DNA of 64,000 bases from Bacteroidia bacterium. Its GTDB lineage: Bacteria; Bacteroidota; Bacteroidia; Bacteroidales; Azobacteroidaceae. Shown one piece after another: positions 7,970 through 17,671 of the stretch (its first letter is position 1; each line of letters starts with the position of its first letter). A program made the translations under genes and the position numbers. The DNA is taken from assembly GCA_025996865.1 (NCBI GenBank), contig BNTV01000013.1:1-64000 (forward strand), given 5' to 3'. Below the pieces are notes generated by a model. The model ran no database searches, was not told where the DNA came from, and worked only from the letters and a program-made list of their open reading frames with translations.

Positions 7970-9117
7970 TATTTCACCAGATTTTTTAAACCGTCCATAT
8001 CAAAACTAAGCGACAAACGAAGTGTCTGATCCAAAGGATTGTGCGGAACCGTCGATATTAAATAAGCAGCATCCAACTGAAATGCATTGAACTTGAAACC
8101 GGCGCCGGCCGAAAAAAACTGGCGGTTTCCATTATTCGGATGTTCGTAAAAATACCCGCCGCGAACAAAAAAACGATTATTGTAAGCGTATTCCAATCCG
8201 AATGACAAGGAAACACGGGCTTCGTTGAACGATTTGAATATCCCTGTCAATGAAGAAATTGCATAATAATCATTCAAAGCTTGTTGCTTTTCCTCCGCGT
8301 CCATGGTACTCCTGTCGGGAGGAGCAGGAAACAAATATTTATTCGCATCCAAATTGAAAGACAGGGTATTATAACTGTCCATCGGAACAAGCAGTGAAGT
8401 TCCGACTCGCAGATTCGCAGGCATAAAAGCATTGCTGGTTCCTTTGTTGTAAGAAATTTTCGAACCGATATTTGAAATGTTGAAACCCAAACCCCAAAGA
8501 CATTCATTGTTTCCCAACATCAGGTAATTGTTGTAATAGCCGGCTATATCAGCCGTATAAGCCGAACCGGGAGAATACCCCTCTCCCACTCTTCCCAAAT
8601 CGGAATAAAAATAACGGAAAGCGACCGCACCGGCAAATTTTTCCGAAATTTTCAACGAATAACTCAAGTCAAACGAAACATCATAAGGACTAATATCGGA
8701 GAAGAGCGCTTCACCGGGACGGCTTACATCAATTTTTCCGGTCGAAAAATAATGCAAAGAAACGCCAACCGCCTGCCTGTCGGAATCGCCTATTTTATAA
8801 TATCCGGACAAATAAACCAAATCAATGTCGTCCACTATTTTTTTCAGCCAGGGCGTATAGGACAAACCCAATCCTCCTTTTCCGTAAGCAAAAGCATATT
8901 TGGCCGGATTCCAGTATTGGGAATAAATATCCGGTTCGGTGGCTGCTCCAAGGTCTCCCAAACTGTTTCCCCGCGCATCGGGAGCAACAGTCAACGAAGG
9001 CGCACCATTCGTCAACGGATTGAAATAATCTTTCGAATCATCGTCATCCGCTGCTTGTGCGACCGGTAGAAAACCAATCCACAAGAGAAGCGTCACATAA
9101 ATTCTAATTTTGTCCAT
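7969..9117 (-). CDS. PorV-family outer membrane protein, paralogue B
   Basis: The protein has a signal peptide (LLLWIGFLPVAQA) followed by YFNPLTNGAPSLTVAPDARG and YSQYWNPAKYAFAY, the hallmarks of PorV (LptO), the FadL-like beta-barrel that shuttles type IX secretion cargo to the PorU sortase. It ends in the same barrel strand, NPLDQTLRLSLSFDMDG, as its neighbour. I use the ATG at 9117; a GTG at 9129 adds four residues. It lies between porV paralogue A and ispF in one leftward run. Two tandem PorV-like genes suggest duplication, one perhaps with altered cargo choice. Confidence 0.85.
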   Translation of the reverse strand: MDKIRIYVTLLLWIGFLPVAQAADDDDSKDYFNPLTNGAPSLTVAPDARGNSLGDLGAATEPDIYSQYWNPAKYAFAYGKGGLGLSYTPWLKKIVDDIDLVYLSGYYKIGDSDRQAVGVSLHYFSTGKIDVSRPGEALFSDISPYDVSFDLSYSLKISEKFAGAVAFRYFYSDLGRVGEGYSPGSAYTADIAGYYNNYLMLGNNECLWGLGFNISNIGSKISYNKGTSNAFMPANLRVGTSLLVPMDSYNTLSFNLDANKYLFPAPPDRSTMDAEEKQQALNDYYAISSLTGIFKSFNEARVSLSFGLEYAYNNRFFVRGGYFYEHPNNGNRQFFSAGAGFKFNAFQLDAAYLISTVPHNPLDQTLRLSLSFDMDGLKNLVK

Positions 9118-9133
9118 GGGCTTATCCACTAAT

Positions 9134-10312
9134 TTATCGCATCAGACTTCTCAAACCGTCCATATCGAAGCACAACGAAAAACGAAGCGTCTGATCCAAG
9201 GGATTGGAGGGAACAGAAGAAATCAAATAAGAGACGTCTATTTGAAGAGAATTTAACTTGACGCCTGCACCGACAGAAAAATATTGCCGGTTGCCTTTGT
9301 ACGGATTCTCATAGAAATATCCGCCGCGAACAAAAAACTTGTTGTCATAAGCATATTCCGCTCCAAACGACCAGGTAATTTCATTAAACTCTTCACTCAA
9401 GCCGCCGGGAGCATCGTAGAAAGATTTAATTGCCCCGCCCAATGAACCGACTTCGTAATATTCGTTCCACTTTTCCTGCGCCTCTGCGGTAGTCAGGCCC
9501 CTCACATCGGGAGGCGTCGGAACCATGTATTTATTTGCATCTATGTTGAACGACAAGGTGTTATAATCATCCATCGGGAAAAGCAAAGAACCACCGATTC
9601 TCAGATTAGCCGGTAAAAATTGTTGTTTAATTTTGTCAAAACTAATTTTAGATCCGATATTGGAAGCATTTAAACCCAATCCTAAAAGGCATTCACTGTT
9701 TCCCAACACCAAATAATTATTGTAGTACAAAGCCACATCAGCAGCTACTGCCGAACCGGGATATAAATCTTCTCCGCCGACATTGGCTCCCAAATCGGAA
9801 TATATAAACCGTCCCACAACACTACCCGAAAGATTTTCCGTTAATTTCAAGGAATAGCCCAAATCAACGGAAGCCTCATAAGGACTTGCATCTGCCATAA
9901 ATTGACCGGTTTCATCCGTCAATTGAATATTTCCGATAGAAAAATAACGGATGGATGCACTGACTGCGCTCCGGTCGGCATCGCCTAATTTGTAATATCC
10001 GGAAAGATACATCAATCTTATGTCATCCACCAATTTAGACAACCAGGGCGTATAGGTGAACCCGATTCCGGCTTTGCTGTATGCAAAAGCATATTTGGCC
10101 GGATTCCAGTGTTGGGAATAGACATCCGCCTCCGTAGCCGCTCCGAGGTCTCCCATACTGCTACCCCTCGCGTCGGGCGCAACAGTGAGCGAAGGAACAG
10201 TATTCGTTATCGGATTGAAATATTTCTTCTCGGAAGAATCGTCTTGTGCCTGTACCATAGAGATTGTGCTAATCAGTAACAGAAACGATATAAAAAATTT
10301 TGTTTTACTCAT
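9134..10312 (-). CDS. porV: Type IX secretion outer membrane protein PorV, paralogue A
   Basis: This is the gene next to porU and therefore the likelier true PorV. It has a signal peptide (MSKTKFFISF...MVQAQ), then the family motifs SLTVAPDARG, GDLGAATEADVYSQHWNPAKY and a terminal beta strand NPLDQTLRFSLCFDMDG. PorV binds cargo with C-terminal type IX signals and presents it to PorU at the cell surface. The start ATG at 10312 sits at the natural signal peptide; the frame stays open upstream through a repeat remnant that is not part of the protein. 392 residues, similar to characterised PorV. Confidence 0.88.
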   Translation of the reverse strand: MSKTKFFISFLLLISTISMVQAQDDSSEKKYFNPITNTVPSLTVAPDARGSSMGDLGAATEADVYSQHWNPAKYAFAYSKAGIGFTYTPWLSKLVDDIRLMYLSGYYKLGDADRSAVSASIRYFSIGNIQLTDETGQFMADASPYEASVDLGYSLKLTENLSGSVVGRFIYSDLGANVGGEDLYPGSAVAADVALYYNNYLVLGNSECLLGLGLNASNIGSKISFDKIKQQFLPANLRIGGSLLFPMDDYNTLSFNIDANKYMVPTPPDVRGLTTAEAQEKWNEYYEVGSLGGAIKSFYDAPGGLSEEFNEITWSFGAEYAYDNKFFVRGGYFYENPYKGNRQYFSVGAGVKLNSLQIDVSYLISSVPSNPLDQTLRFSLCFDMDGLRSLMR

Positions 10313-10337
10313 TCTTTTTTTCTTTATTTGCTTTTTA

Positions 10338-10408
10338 CCCGTCATTGCGAGGGGAAAATACCCTGTTAGAGACAGCCTCTTCACCGCTCGCGCGGTTCGC
10401 AATGAACG
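10338..10408. repeat. CGTCATTGCGAG-type inverted repeat remnant between porU and porV
   Basis: The segment opens with CGTCATTGCGAG and closes with a near-complement ending GTTCGCAATGAACGG. The same 12-base core occurs at 20889-20900 and 31429-31440. It is a short interspersed element, not a gene. Confidence 0.6.
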
Positions 10409-10446
10409 GCTATGACTTTTTACTATTAACTGTAAAAACAACTGTT

Positions 10447-13400
10447 TTATTGTTCCAAGACTACAATTTTTTTAGCCTTTGTCACTTCCTTACTGCTCTC
10501 CGTTCGCACCGTCGCCCAATAAATGTAAACGCCGGGTTGAACCCTACTGCCTGCGTTATTGTGCAAATCCCATTCGACGGAACAAGCCGGAAAAGTAGAA
10601 ACCGTTTTCTGCGAACGACTCCAAACGATACGTCCTGCCAGGTCATAGACTTGCACGTCCATATTCAAAGGCGTTTGGGGGAGATTATGATTCAATACGA
10701 AAGTGGTGCCGGTTTTCGCAGGATTATCCGTAGCGTACAAATCAACAATAACCGGTTTATATCCTTTTATCACATTGAAATGCAAAGTGTCCATCGTCGG
10801 ATTATTCATGATATCCCAAACTTTAAAGGACAAAGTATGTTCTCCGGCCGGCAGTTCCGGAATCGGAAACCCGATGAGCCAATCATCGCCATCGGTCGCC
10901 AGGTCAAAATTATGTTGGCTTTGATAGTACGTCCAATCAGGATTACCATCAATGCAAATCAGAATGTCGTGTCCCAATCCGCTTCCCGAAATATTGATTC
11001 CTGTTTCGTCAAAAACCCGCGCCTGGAAACAGGGCGTTTCGTTTACATCATCTCCATCCTTGAAACTATTTGTATTCAAGTACATTTCCTTGATTTCGGG
11101 ACCTGTTTGGTCAAGTTCTACATCATTCGTTCCGGACAGAATATAATTGCTGAAACTTCCGTAAGCATCCTGTTTGGTAACGCCGGACGAAGAGGCGTAA
11201 AAATTCATTTTACCGTTTTTATTCGTGTAAGACGCCGGTTCATCAACCGTATAGGAAATATCCAAAGGTACGGTAAAAGTAAATTCAAACGAGCCGTTGG
11301 CGATATTTGTTTTTGCCAGATAAATCATGTTCGGATAAGAGGAAAAAGAGAAATATTTTCCCGACGCATCCATGCGGTAGGATTTGGTTTCTTGCCGGCT
11401 GTCGAAAATAGTGGCGCTTAATTCTCCCGAAAAATTATCCACTTTATTGTCGTTTTCGTCAACGATGGTTCCCGATACGGTAACTTTTTCCAAAGCCTTG
11501 AAAGCGAATTTTTTATCATTGGTCACAGCTTCTCTGTTGATCGTCTCCACTTTTACATTCATGCCCGGATAATTCAGTTCTAAAGCGGGATCGCCCAACA
11601 GTACATAATTTAATTTATTGGAGTCGCTTCCCAAATCATTTTTACTTTTTCGCAGAATATCTCCCAACCGAAGATGTTTACCCGTTGCATCGGTCATAAA
11701 CAAGTATTGCATTAACTTCTGATTGATTTTGAAATTGCCGGAAGAGTAAACTACACGACTGGTTGTGTACAAAGCAATTGCACCGCTTTTTTTATTCAGG
11801 AACGCCTCTTCGCCTCCGGAATTATTTACACCGTCGAACCAACCAAAATCACAAGTGGCTGTTATCCAAAGCGGTAATTTTTCAAAATTCATTTGCCGGA
11901 CATCCGTTATTTTCAGCATGTCTTCGCCCGACCACGAACTGGTACTTCCATGTCCGGTGTAATTCACCAAGAAACAACCCTCATTCAAGGTAGTCAAGAA
12001 TGCTTTTTTGGCATCGGGATAAGTTGTTTTCCCGTTTACGCTAACCGGTTGGTAAACATCCATAAAATATTTATACAAAATGTATTCCGGATGTTCTCTA
12101 TCTATATAGTCGGCTAATTGATTGGCTTGGTAAACATGGCTGCTACCGCTGTCGTCATAATTATGCGGCCTGTCTCTGTCTAAATCGTCGGCCGTAAAAA
12201 CAAGTTTGCTTTTCCAATTACCGCCTTGCGTGTTATTCATATAAGAAACCACTTTACTCACAGCATTTTCAGCTTGTGTGACCGAGTTTACCGGAAAACG
12301 GCCGATTCCCAGACAAAGATTTCCGGAAGATATTGAAGTGCCCGAATTATCGTCCAAAAGTCCGAAATAATCGTCCGAACCGTAAGAAGTTGTCTCGTTA
12401 ACCGATTCTTTCATCTGATAGGACAGCAAATAGTATTTCGGGTCTAACTTTGACACCTCGGAAGTCAGATGACGGTTGTCGAATATGCCATCGCCAAAGA
12501 AGAGCAGGTATCTGGGTTTTTCCTGTTCGTTGGCAGCCCGGTCGTAGAACATTTTCATAAACCGGCGATAAGCGGTTGCATCGGGTGTACCGGAAGAAAA
12601 TTCATTGAACACTTGTTTTTCTTCTACGACTTCGACTTTCAAATTGGATTTTGTGCGGTGTTTTTCTGCCAAAATCCCGGCTTGTTTCAGATAAGCGGTA
12701 GGCGACAAAATAACCATATCGATCTGAGGTAAAGCGTGTAAGTTCTGATTCTGAATTTTCTCCACAACTATTTTAGGCGAGGGAAACGTTCCGCCCGGAT
12801 TGACCATTACGTATTCATGCAAAGTGGTAGCATCCGCTTGCGCAGCAAAACTCAGTTGAGTCCCATCCAAAGCAGTCTGCATCAATTGAGCGTCATAATT
12901 TCCCGTAACATCCCAAACCAAAGACGAAGCATTGCCATTATTTATCGTATAACGGACACTCTTGGACAGGCTTTCTTTGTTGCGGAAAAAAGTAAAAGGC
13001 GTATTGTAAAATTGCAGGGTTCGTTTCATGTTCAAAACAATGAAATTCAGGTTGGCAAATGCGCCGGCAGTATTATAGGCAATGGTTACTTTCACCGGAT
13101 CTGTTTTTTCTCCGGCCCAGTTTCCCCATTTTTCTTCCACCCATGCTTTGCGGTACGTATCTGAACCCATAGACGATATACTCGTGGATATCAGGGAATT
13201 ATTTTCTATCGACAGTTCTAAGGGAGCCGTAGTTTTTGGCGCCGCGGCAAAAGACAATTGTACTTTTCCCAAATCGGAAGTGATTCCGGGAACGGAAAAC
13301 AAAAATTGTTGCCGGCCGGATGATTGATTGACAAAACTTTCACCGAATAATTCCCTGCCGGTTTTGGCAATCGTTATCAAATCCCGTTCATGAAGCGCGT

Positions 13401-13932
13401 AATCATCAAAAACAGAAACAGTTACATTTGGATTGAAAAAAGAAGGAATCGTCTTCATTTCCTTGGGGCCGGACTCTCCTTCCGTCAAAAAGTAAGAACC
13501 GTAAGTAGCATAAGGATTGTTTTCGTGTTCAAAAATATCGCTTCTCGAATTGTAAGTCCATTTAACGGTACCGCGTCCGTAGAAAAGCAAATAATCGCCG
13601 GAGTTGAATACGCCGTCGCTGCCTTTATTGATATACACCGAAACTTCAGGCAGGTCATCGGTATAGGGTTTTCTGAAGTCTTCGTCGAGAATCCAGCCGC
13701 CGTAACCGTAGATTTTCACTTTGGAAGGATCGCTGATGTATTTTTTTATTTCGTCGTAAGTTAATTTGTAAACACCGTTACTATCGACTTTCATCTGATA
13801 CCAATTGCCTGACGACAACACGGATTCTTTGGCGTAAACACTTGCATCATTGGTTTTTGCAAACAAATGATGAAGCGGGATCAAGCACAAGATTAAAACC
13901 GCAAAGAATTGATATATTTTTTTCTGCATCAT
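10447..13932 (-). CDS. porU: Type IX secretion system sortase PorU (C25 cysteine peptidase)
   Basis: PorU removes the C-terminal sorting domain from type IX cargo at the cell surface and joins the cargo to anionic lipopolysaccharide. The 1161-residue protein has an N-terminal signal peptide (to about residue 25), a gingipain-like C25 peptidase domain, and a C-terminal region with a NPAKTGTTFVLNH...DLAGRIVW...PGVYIYW block like a type IX C-terminal domain. The catalytic dyad is visible as His661 in NYTGHGSTSSW and Cys694 in ITATCDFGWFD, close to the positions known for Porphyromonas gingivalis PorU. It lies upstream of the two porV genes. Either of the first two ATGs could start it. Confidence 0.93.
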   Translation of the reverse strand: MMQKKIYQFFAVLILCLIPLHHLFAKTNDASVYAKESVLSSGNWYQMKVDSNGVYKLTYDEIKKYISDPSKVKIYGYGGWILDEDFRKPYTDDLPEVSVYINKGSDGVFNSGDYLLFYGRGTVKWTYNSRSDIFEHENNPYATYGSYFLTEGESGPKEMKTIPSFFNPNVTVSVFDDYALHERDLITIAKTGRELFGESFVNQSSGRQQFLFSVPGITSDLGKVQLSFAAAPKTTAPLELSIENNSLISTSISSMGSDTYRKAWVEEKWGNWAGEKTDPVKVTIAYNTAGAFANLNFIVLNMKRTLQFYNTPFTFFRNKESLSKSVRYTINNGNASSLVWDVTGNYDAQLMQTALDGTQLSFAAQADATTLHEYVMVNPGGTFPSPKIVVEKIQNQNLHALPQIDMVILSPTAYLKQAGILAEKHRTKSNLKVEVVEEKQVFNEFSSGTPDATAYRRFMKMFYDRAANEQEKPRYLLFFGDGIFDNRHLTSEVSKLDPKYYLLSYQMKESVNETTSYGSDDYFGLLDDNSGTSISSGNLCLGIGRFPVNSVTQAENAVSKVVSYMNNTQGGNWKSKLVFTADDLDRDRPHNYDDSGSSHVYQANQLADYIDREHPEYILYKYFMDVYQPVSVNGKTTYPDAKKAFLTTLNEGCFLVNYTGHGSTSSWSGEDMLKITDVRQMNFEKLPLWITATCDFGWFDGVNNSGGEEAFLNKKSGAIALYTTSRVVYSSGNFKINQKLMQYLFMTDATGKHLRLGDILRKSKNDLGSDSNKLNYVLLGDPALELNYPGMNVKVETINREAVTNDKKFAFKALEKVTVSGTIVDENDNKVDNFSGELSATIFDSRQETKSYRMDASGKYFSFSSYPNMIYLAKTNIANGSFEFTFTVPLDISYTVDEPASYTNKNGKMNFYASSSGVTKQDAYGSFSNYILSGTNDVELDQTGPEIKEMYLNTNSFKDGDDVNETPCFQARVFDETGINISGSGLGHDILICIDGNPDWTYYQSQHNFDLATDGDDWLIGFPIPELPAGEHTLSFKVWDIMNNPTMDTLHFNVIKGYKPVIVDLYATDNPAKTGTTFVLNHNLPQTPLNMDVQVYDLAGRIVWSRSQKTVSTFPACSVEWDLHNNAGSRVQPGVYIYWATVRTESSKEVTKAKKIVVLEQ

Positions 13933-13965
13933 TATTTTTTAGTAGCCGTCATTGCTGTATTATTA

Positions 13966-14583
13966 TCATTTTATCCAAAAATCGAGTAATTTGTTTTCAC
14001 CAATGTATCCTTGCAAATGATTGTTTATTTCTACGTTACCGATGCCGCTGGGCGTCCCCGTAAAAATCAAATCCCCCATTCTCAACGTAATAAACCGGCT
14101 GACATACTCGATAATCTCATCTGTTTTAAAATTCATGAATGCCGTATTACTTTCCTGAACCGTTTTCCCGTCGATATCCAAACGGAAAGGGAGTGCGTCG
14201 ATACCGGTTTCCAAGTCATCCATGGAAATGAAATCTCCTGTTACAGCCGAATTATCAAACGACTTACATAATTCCCAGGGCAATCCCTGTTGCCGGAATT
14301 TTCGTTGTAAATCTCTGGCTGTCATATCAATGCCTATCGTCACTTCGTTGTAATACCTGCGAGCGAAACGCTTTGAAATGTTTTTTCCCAAACGGTCGAT
14401 TCTTACTACGATTTCCGCTTCATACTGCATATCTGAAGAAAAGTCAGGAAGATAGAAAGGCTTTCCGTCTTTCAACAGCGCCGTATCGGGTTTCATAAAA
14501 ATAACCGGCTCCGACATTATTAACGGATTGTTCAGCTCTTTATTGTGAGCGGCATAGTTCATTCCTACACAAATGATTTTCAT
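13966..14583 (-). CDS. Fumarylacetoacetate hydrolase family protein
   Basis: The 205-residue protein has the single-domain FAH fold: start KIICVGMNYAAHNKEL, metal-binding acidic cluster in YEAEIVVRI and GIDMTARDLQ, and the end motif GDLIFTGTPSGIG. Members hydrolyse or decarboxylate beta-keto acids such as acylpyruvates or oxaloacetate; the substrate here cannot be told. It lies 31 bases after glgB and 33 bases before porU on the same strand, so it is probably cotranscribed, but I see no functional link to either. Confidence 0.88.
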   Translation of the reverse strand: MKIICVGMNYAAHNKELNNPLIMSEPVIFMKPDTALLKDGKPFYLPDFSSDMQYEAEIVVRIDRLGKNISKRFARRYYNEVTIGIDMTARDLQRKFRQQGLPWELCKSFDNSAVTGDFISMDDLETGIDALPFRLDIDGKTVQESNTAFMNFKTDEIIEYVSRFITLRMGDLIFTGTPSGIGNVEINNHLQGYIGENKLLDFWIK

Positions 14584-14614
14584 GTGATTAATTTGTTTTT
14601 TTATGGAGCCAACA

Positions 14615-16624
14615 TTAATTCTGCCGCCGAAGCACCACCCCCGTCCGCGCCGGCAAATACAATTTCAACCATTCTTTACCTTCAGCTTCATAAAGCGGAT
14701 CGTGAATAGTGAGATGTTCAAGGGAATCGTCAATCAGTCCGAAGCCGCCGAAAGCCGGATTGTCTGTGTTCAAAACGGTTATGTATTTACCCGGAGGCAC
14801 TAAAAATCCATAACCGGTAAAAGATTTCACCGGATTGAAGTTGAATACGAAAAGTAATTGATCCCGCAGGTAAGCCAAAACCTGGTCGCCATCGTTGTCC
14901 CAAACTTTATAGATTTCGCCGGCCTGAAATCTTTTGATTCCTCCGATTAAATGAATCATGGCGTTGTCGAAATCACCCAGAAACTTATATTTCAAATCGG
15001 AATTATCAACCAAATCCCACTGGCGACGGGCGTATTTGTACGACCAGCCGTTACCTTCACGCGGGAAATCAATCCATTCGGGATGTCCGAATTCATTGCC
15101 CATAAAATTCAGGTATCCTCCGTTGATGGTCGATGCGGTAACCAACCGGATCATTTTGTGGAGGGCTATTCCCCGATCGACAGTCATATTCCGGTCGGCA
15201 GTCATCATATGCCAGTACATTTCGGAATCAATCAGGCGGAAAATGATGGTTTTGTCGCCCACCAAAGCCTGGTCGTGGCTTTCGGCGTAACTAACCGTTT
15301 TTTCATCGGCGCGACGGTTGGTCGTTTCCCACCAAATGCCCGAAACCGGCCAATCCTGGTCTTTTTTCTCTTTAATTATTTTTATCCAATAATCGGGAAT
15401 ATTCATCGCCATACGATAATCAAAACCATAACCGCCGTCTTCTACCGGAACCGCCAGTCCGGGCATGCCGCTCACTTCTTCGGCAATGCTTATCGCATTT
15501 TTATTGACCGCATGAATCAATTGATTAGCCAAAGCTAAGTAACAAATAGCGTCTCCGTCCTGATGTCCGTTGAAATAATCGTCGTAGTTGGTAAAAGCCT
15601 CTCCCAAGCCGTGGCTGTAATACAACATGGAAGTCACGCCGTCGAAGCGGAATCCGTCGAATTTGTATTCTTCCAACCAGAATTTGCAATTGGAAAGCAG
15701 AAAATGCAGGACTTCGTTTTTCCCGTAATTGAAACAAAGCGAATCCCAAGCGGGGTGTTCCCGGCGACTGCCTTCGTGGAAATATTGGGTATAAGTTCCG
15801 TCGAAACGGCCTAAGCCTTCGATTTCGTTTTTGACGGCATGTGAATGTACAATGTCCATAATCACGGCAATCCCCATTCCGTGCGCCGTATCAATCAGTT
15901 CCTTCAATTCGTCGGGTGTTCCGAAACGCGACGAAGCCGCAAAAAATCCGGAAACATGGTAACCGAACGAGCCGTAATAAGGATGTTCCTGAACAGCCAT
16001 AATTTGAATGCAGTTGTATCCGTCGGCTTGGATACGAGGCAGAACGTTTTCGGTAAATTCCTTGTATGTACCCACTTTCTCTTCGGAAGTAGCCATCCCG
16101 ATGTGACATTCATAAATCAATAAAGGGGAAGTATTCGGAACAAAAGACCTGATTTTGAATTGATAAGGCTGTTTGGGTTGCCAAACTTGCGCACTGAAGA
16201 TGTAGGTCTTTTCGTCCTGCACCACGCGGCGCGACCAAGCCGGAATCCGTTCGCCTTCACCATGCTCCCAATGTATTTTCAGTTTATATAAATCCTTGTG
16301 GTGAAGCGCTTCTTGCGGAAGATTAATTTCAAAAACGCCGTTTTCGATTCGTTGCAACCGGTATTCTTCGCGTTCCTGCCAACCGTTGAAATCGCCAATC
16401 AGGTAAATTTCCTTTGCGCCCGGCGCCCATTCGCGGAAAACCCAACCGGACGGCGCTGCATGAAGTCCGAAATACAAATAACCCGAAGCAAAATCACACA
16501 GACCGATTTCTCCGTTCTGAGTCAATTCTTTTTCTTTACGTAAAAAATAATTATACCTGCCTTCGATAGCCTCAGCGTATGGTTTTAACCACGGATCGTT
16601 TTTTATTAATTGAAGTAAGCTCAT
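14615..16624 (-). CDS. glgB: 1,4-alpha-glucan branching enzyme (GH13)
   Basis: The enzyme adds alpha-1,6 branches to glycogen. Domains in order are a CBM48-type beta-sandwich (about residues 55-145, VFREWAPGAKEIYLIGDFNGW), the GH13 barrel and a C-terminal all-beta domain. The nucleophile is Asp328 in KFDGFRFDGVTSM, the acid/base Glu382 in ISIAEEVSGMPG, and the third acid Asp451 in YAESHDQAL. The sequence around these sites is of the eukaryote-like GH13_8 form that is common in Bacteroidota. No other glycogen genes are adjacent. It is the first gene of the leftward run; a -7-like TACTTTTA lies about 20 bases upstream. Confidence 0.93.
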   Translation of the reverse strand: MSLLQLIKNDPWLKPYAEAIEGRYNYFLRKEKELTQNGEIGLCDFASGYLYFGLHAAPSGWVFREWAPGAKEIYLIGDFNGWQEREEYRLQRIENGVFEINLPQEALHHKDLYKLKIHWEHGEGERIPAWSRRVVQDEKTYIFSAQVWQPKQPYQFKIRSFVPNTSPLLIYECHIGMATSEEKVGTYKEFTENVLPRIQADGYNCIQIMAVQEHPYYGSFGYHVSGFFAASSRFGTPDELKELIDTAHGMGIAVIMDIVHSHAVKNEIEGLGRFDGTYTQYFHEGSRREHPAWDSLCFNYGKNEVLHFLLSNCKFWLEEYKFDGFRFDGVTSMLYYSHGLGEAFTNYDDYFNGHQDGDAICYLALANQLIHAVNKNAISIAEEVSGMPGLAVPVEDGGYGFDYRMAMNIPDYWIKIIKEKKDQDWPVSGIWWETTNRRADEKTVSYAESHDQALVGDKTIIFRLIDSEMYWHMMTADRNMTVDRGIALHKMIRLVTASTINGGYLNFMGNEFGHPEWIDFPREGNGWSYKYARRQWDLVDNSDLKYKFLGDFDNAMIHLIGGIKRFQAGEIYKVWDNDGDQVLAYLRDQLLFVFNFNPVKSFTGYGFLVPPGKYITVLNTDNPAFGGFGLIDDSLEHLTIHDPLYEAEGKEWLKLYLPARTGVVLRRQN

Positions 16625-16643
16625 ACTTGATTATTTTAAGGGG

Positions 16644-16651
16644 TAAAAGTA
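16644..16651 (-). promoter_or_regulatory. Possible glgB -7 element
   Basis: TACTTTTA on the minus strand differs from TAnnTTTG in the last base and lies about 20 bases before the glgB ATG. Its -33 region would be covered by the left arm of the 18-bp inverted repeat at 16660-16740. Confidence 0.3.
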
Positions 16652-16659
16652 CACAAAAA

Positions 16660-16740
16660 TCCGGATATTCTACTCATTTTCACGAATAATTTACTCACTT
16701 TTTCGAGTAATTTACAACCAGAATGAGTAGAATATCCGGA
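16660..16740. promoter_or_regulatory. Perfect 18-bp inverted repeat between glgB and the divergent gene
   Basis: TCCGGATATTCTACTCAT (16660-16677) and its exact reverse complement (16723-16740) flank 45 bases. The spacer holds two related units, CGAATAATTTAC and CGAGTAATTTAC, and TTACTC...GAGTAA. This could be an operator with paired sites or a cruciform-forming regulatory site controlling glgB; function is inferred only from position. Confidence 0.5.
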
Positions 16741-16825
16741 GACATGCATCGCAGGCAAACCTGTTTGTTATTCCAAGACAACTTGAAAATTTTCCCCATT
16801 TGCAATGTTTTTGACAATTTTCCAC

Positions 16826-16833
16826 TATATTTG
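16826..16833 (+). promoter_or_regulatory. -7 element of the solute-binding-like gene
   Basis: TATATTTG is a full match to TAnnTTTG, 25-31 bases before the candidate start codons. A TTTG lies 23 bases upstream, a slightly long spacing. Confidence 0.5.
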
Positions 16834-16857
16834 TACCCATCATTACCATCGAATTTA

Positions 16858-17658
16858 ATGATTATGAACACAAAAAAATTACTGTTTTTACTCGTTATAT
16901 TACTCGGCTTAACCGTTCTGACGATGTTTTTATTATATTCCGCCAAACACGGACACACAAGAGATTTACCCGAAATCATGAAACACAAAACCCTGAATGT
17001 AGTTACGGAGCTGAATCCGGTAGATTATTTTGTTTCGGAAGATACTATCGCCGGATTCCGATACGAGCTTTGCAAATACATCGGAAAACGTTCCGGTTTA
17101 ACGGTACAAATATTCTCGGAAAGCAATTTTGATTTGTGTATTAAAGGTTTACAAAACAAAACCTACGACGTCATCGCGAGAAATATTCCCATCACCAACG
17201 AAAATAAAAAATACCTTGCATTCACAACTCCTATCACTATCAGTAATCAAGTACTTGTCCAACGGAAACCGGAAAAAGAGGATACTACACAAATTTTCAT
17301 CTGCAATCAAATTGATTTGGCAGACAAAACCGTCTATGTAATAAAAAATTCGACCGTTGTTTTAAGACTGAAAAACCTGTCGGAAGAAATTGCAGAGCCT
17401 ATTCATATTCAAGAAATTCCGGATAATTCTCCGGAAAATCTGATTTACATGGTTTGTAGCAAAGAAATTGATTATGCAGTCGTTGATAAAGCGATCGCCA
17501 AAAAAATCGCTGCACAATTGCCGGAAATAGATTACAGCATGGACATTGGTTTTAACCAGTTGCAAGCCTGGGCGTTAAGGCCCTCATCGCCCCACTTGCT
17601 GGATAGTTTGAATGTTTGGATTACGGATTTTGTAAATACAAGTACCTTTTTAAAATAA
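16858..17658 (+). CDS. Membrane-anchored solute-binding-like protein (SBP family 3 type)
   Basis: The 266-residue product has one N-terminal membrane segment (about residues 6-27) and then a periplasmic-binding-protein fold: LNVVTELNPVDYFV...GFRYELCKYIGKRSG, KTYDVIARNIPITNENKKYLAFTTPI and a closing YAVVDKAIAKKIAA. This is the module found in amino acid binding proteins and as the N-terminal regulator of MltF lytic transglycosylases, but no transglycosylase domain follows. Start at 16858 or the ATG at 16864; both keep the anchor. No ABC transporter genes are nearby, so a sensory or ligand-binding role is as likely as transport. Confidence 0.7.
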   Translation: MIMNTKKLLFLLVILLGLTVLTMFLLYSAKHGHTRDLPEIMKHKTLNVVTELNPVDYFVSEDTIAGFRYELCKYIGKRSGLTVQIFSESNFDLCIKGLQNKTYDVIARNIPITNENKKYLAFTTPITISNQVLVQRKPEKEDTTQIFICNQIDLADKTVYVIKNSTVVLRLKNLSEEIAEPIHIQEIPDNSPENLIYMVCSKEIDYAVVDKAIAKKIAAQLPEIDYSMDIGFNQLQAWALRPSSPHLLDSLNVWITDFVNTSTFLK

Positions 17659-17671
17659 AGGATTTTTTTCG

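Noticed and set aside
10300..11421. Long plus-strand open frame (373 codons) opposite porU and porV
   Set aside because: It lies antisense to two clear genes, has no recognisable domain or signal, and its codon pattern mirrors that of porU.
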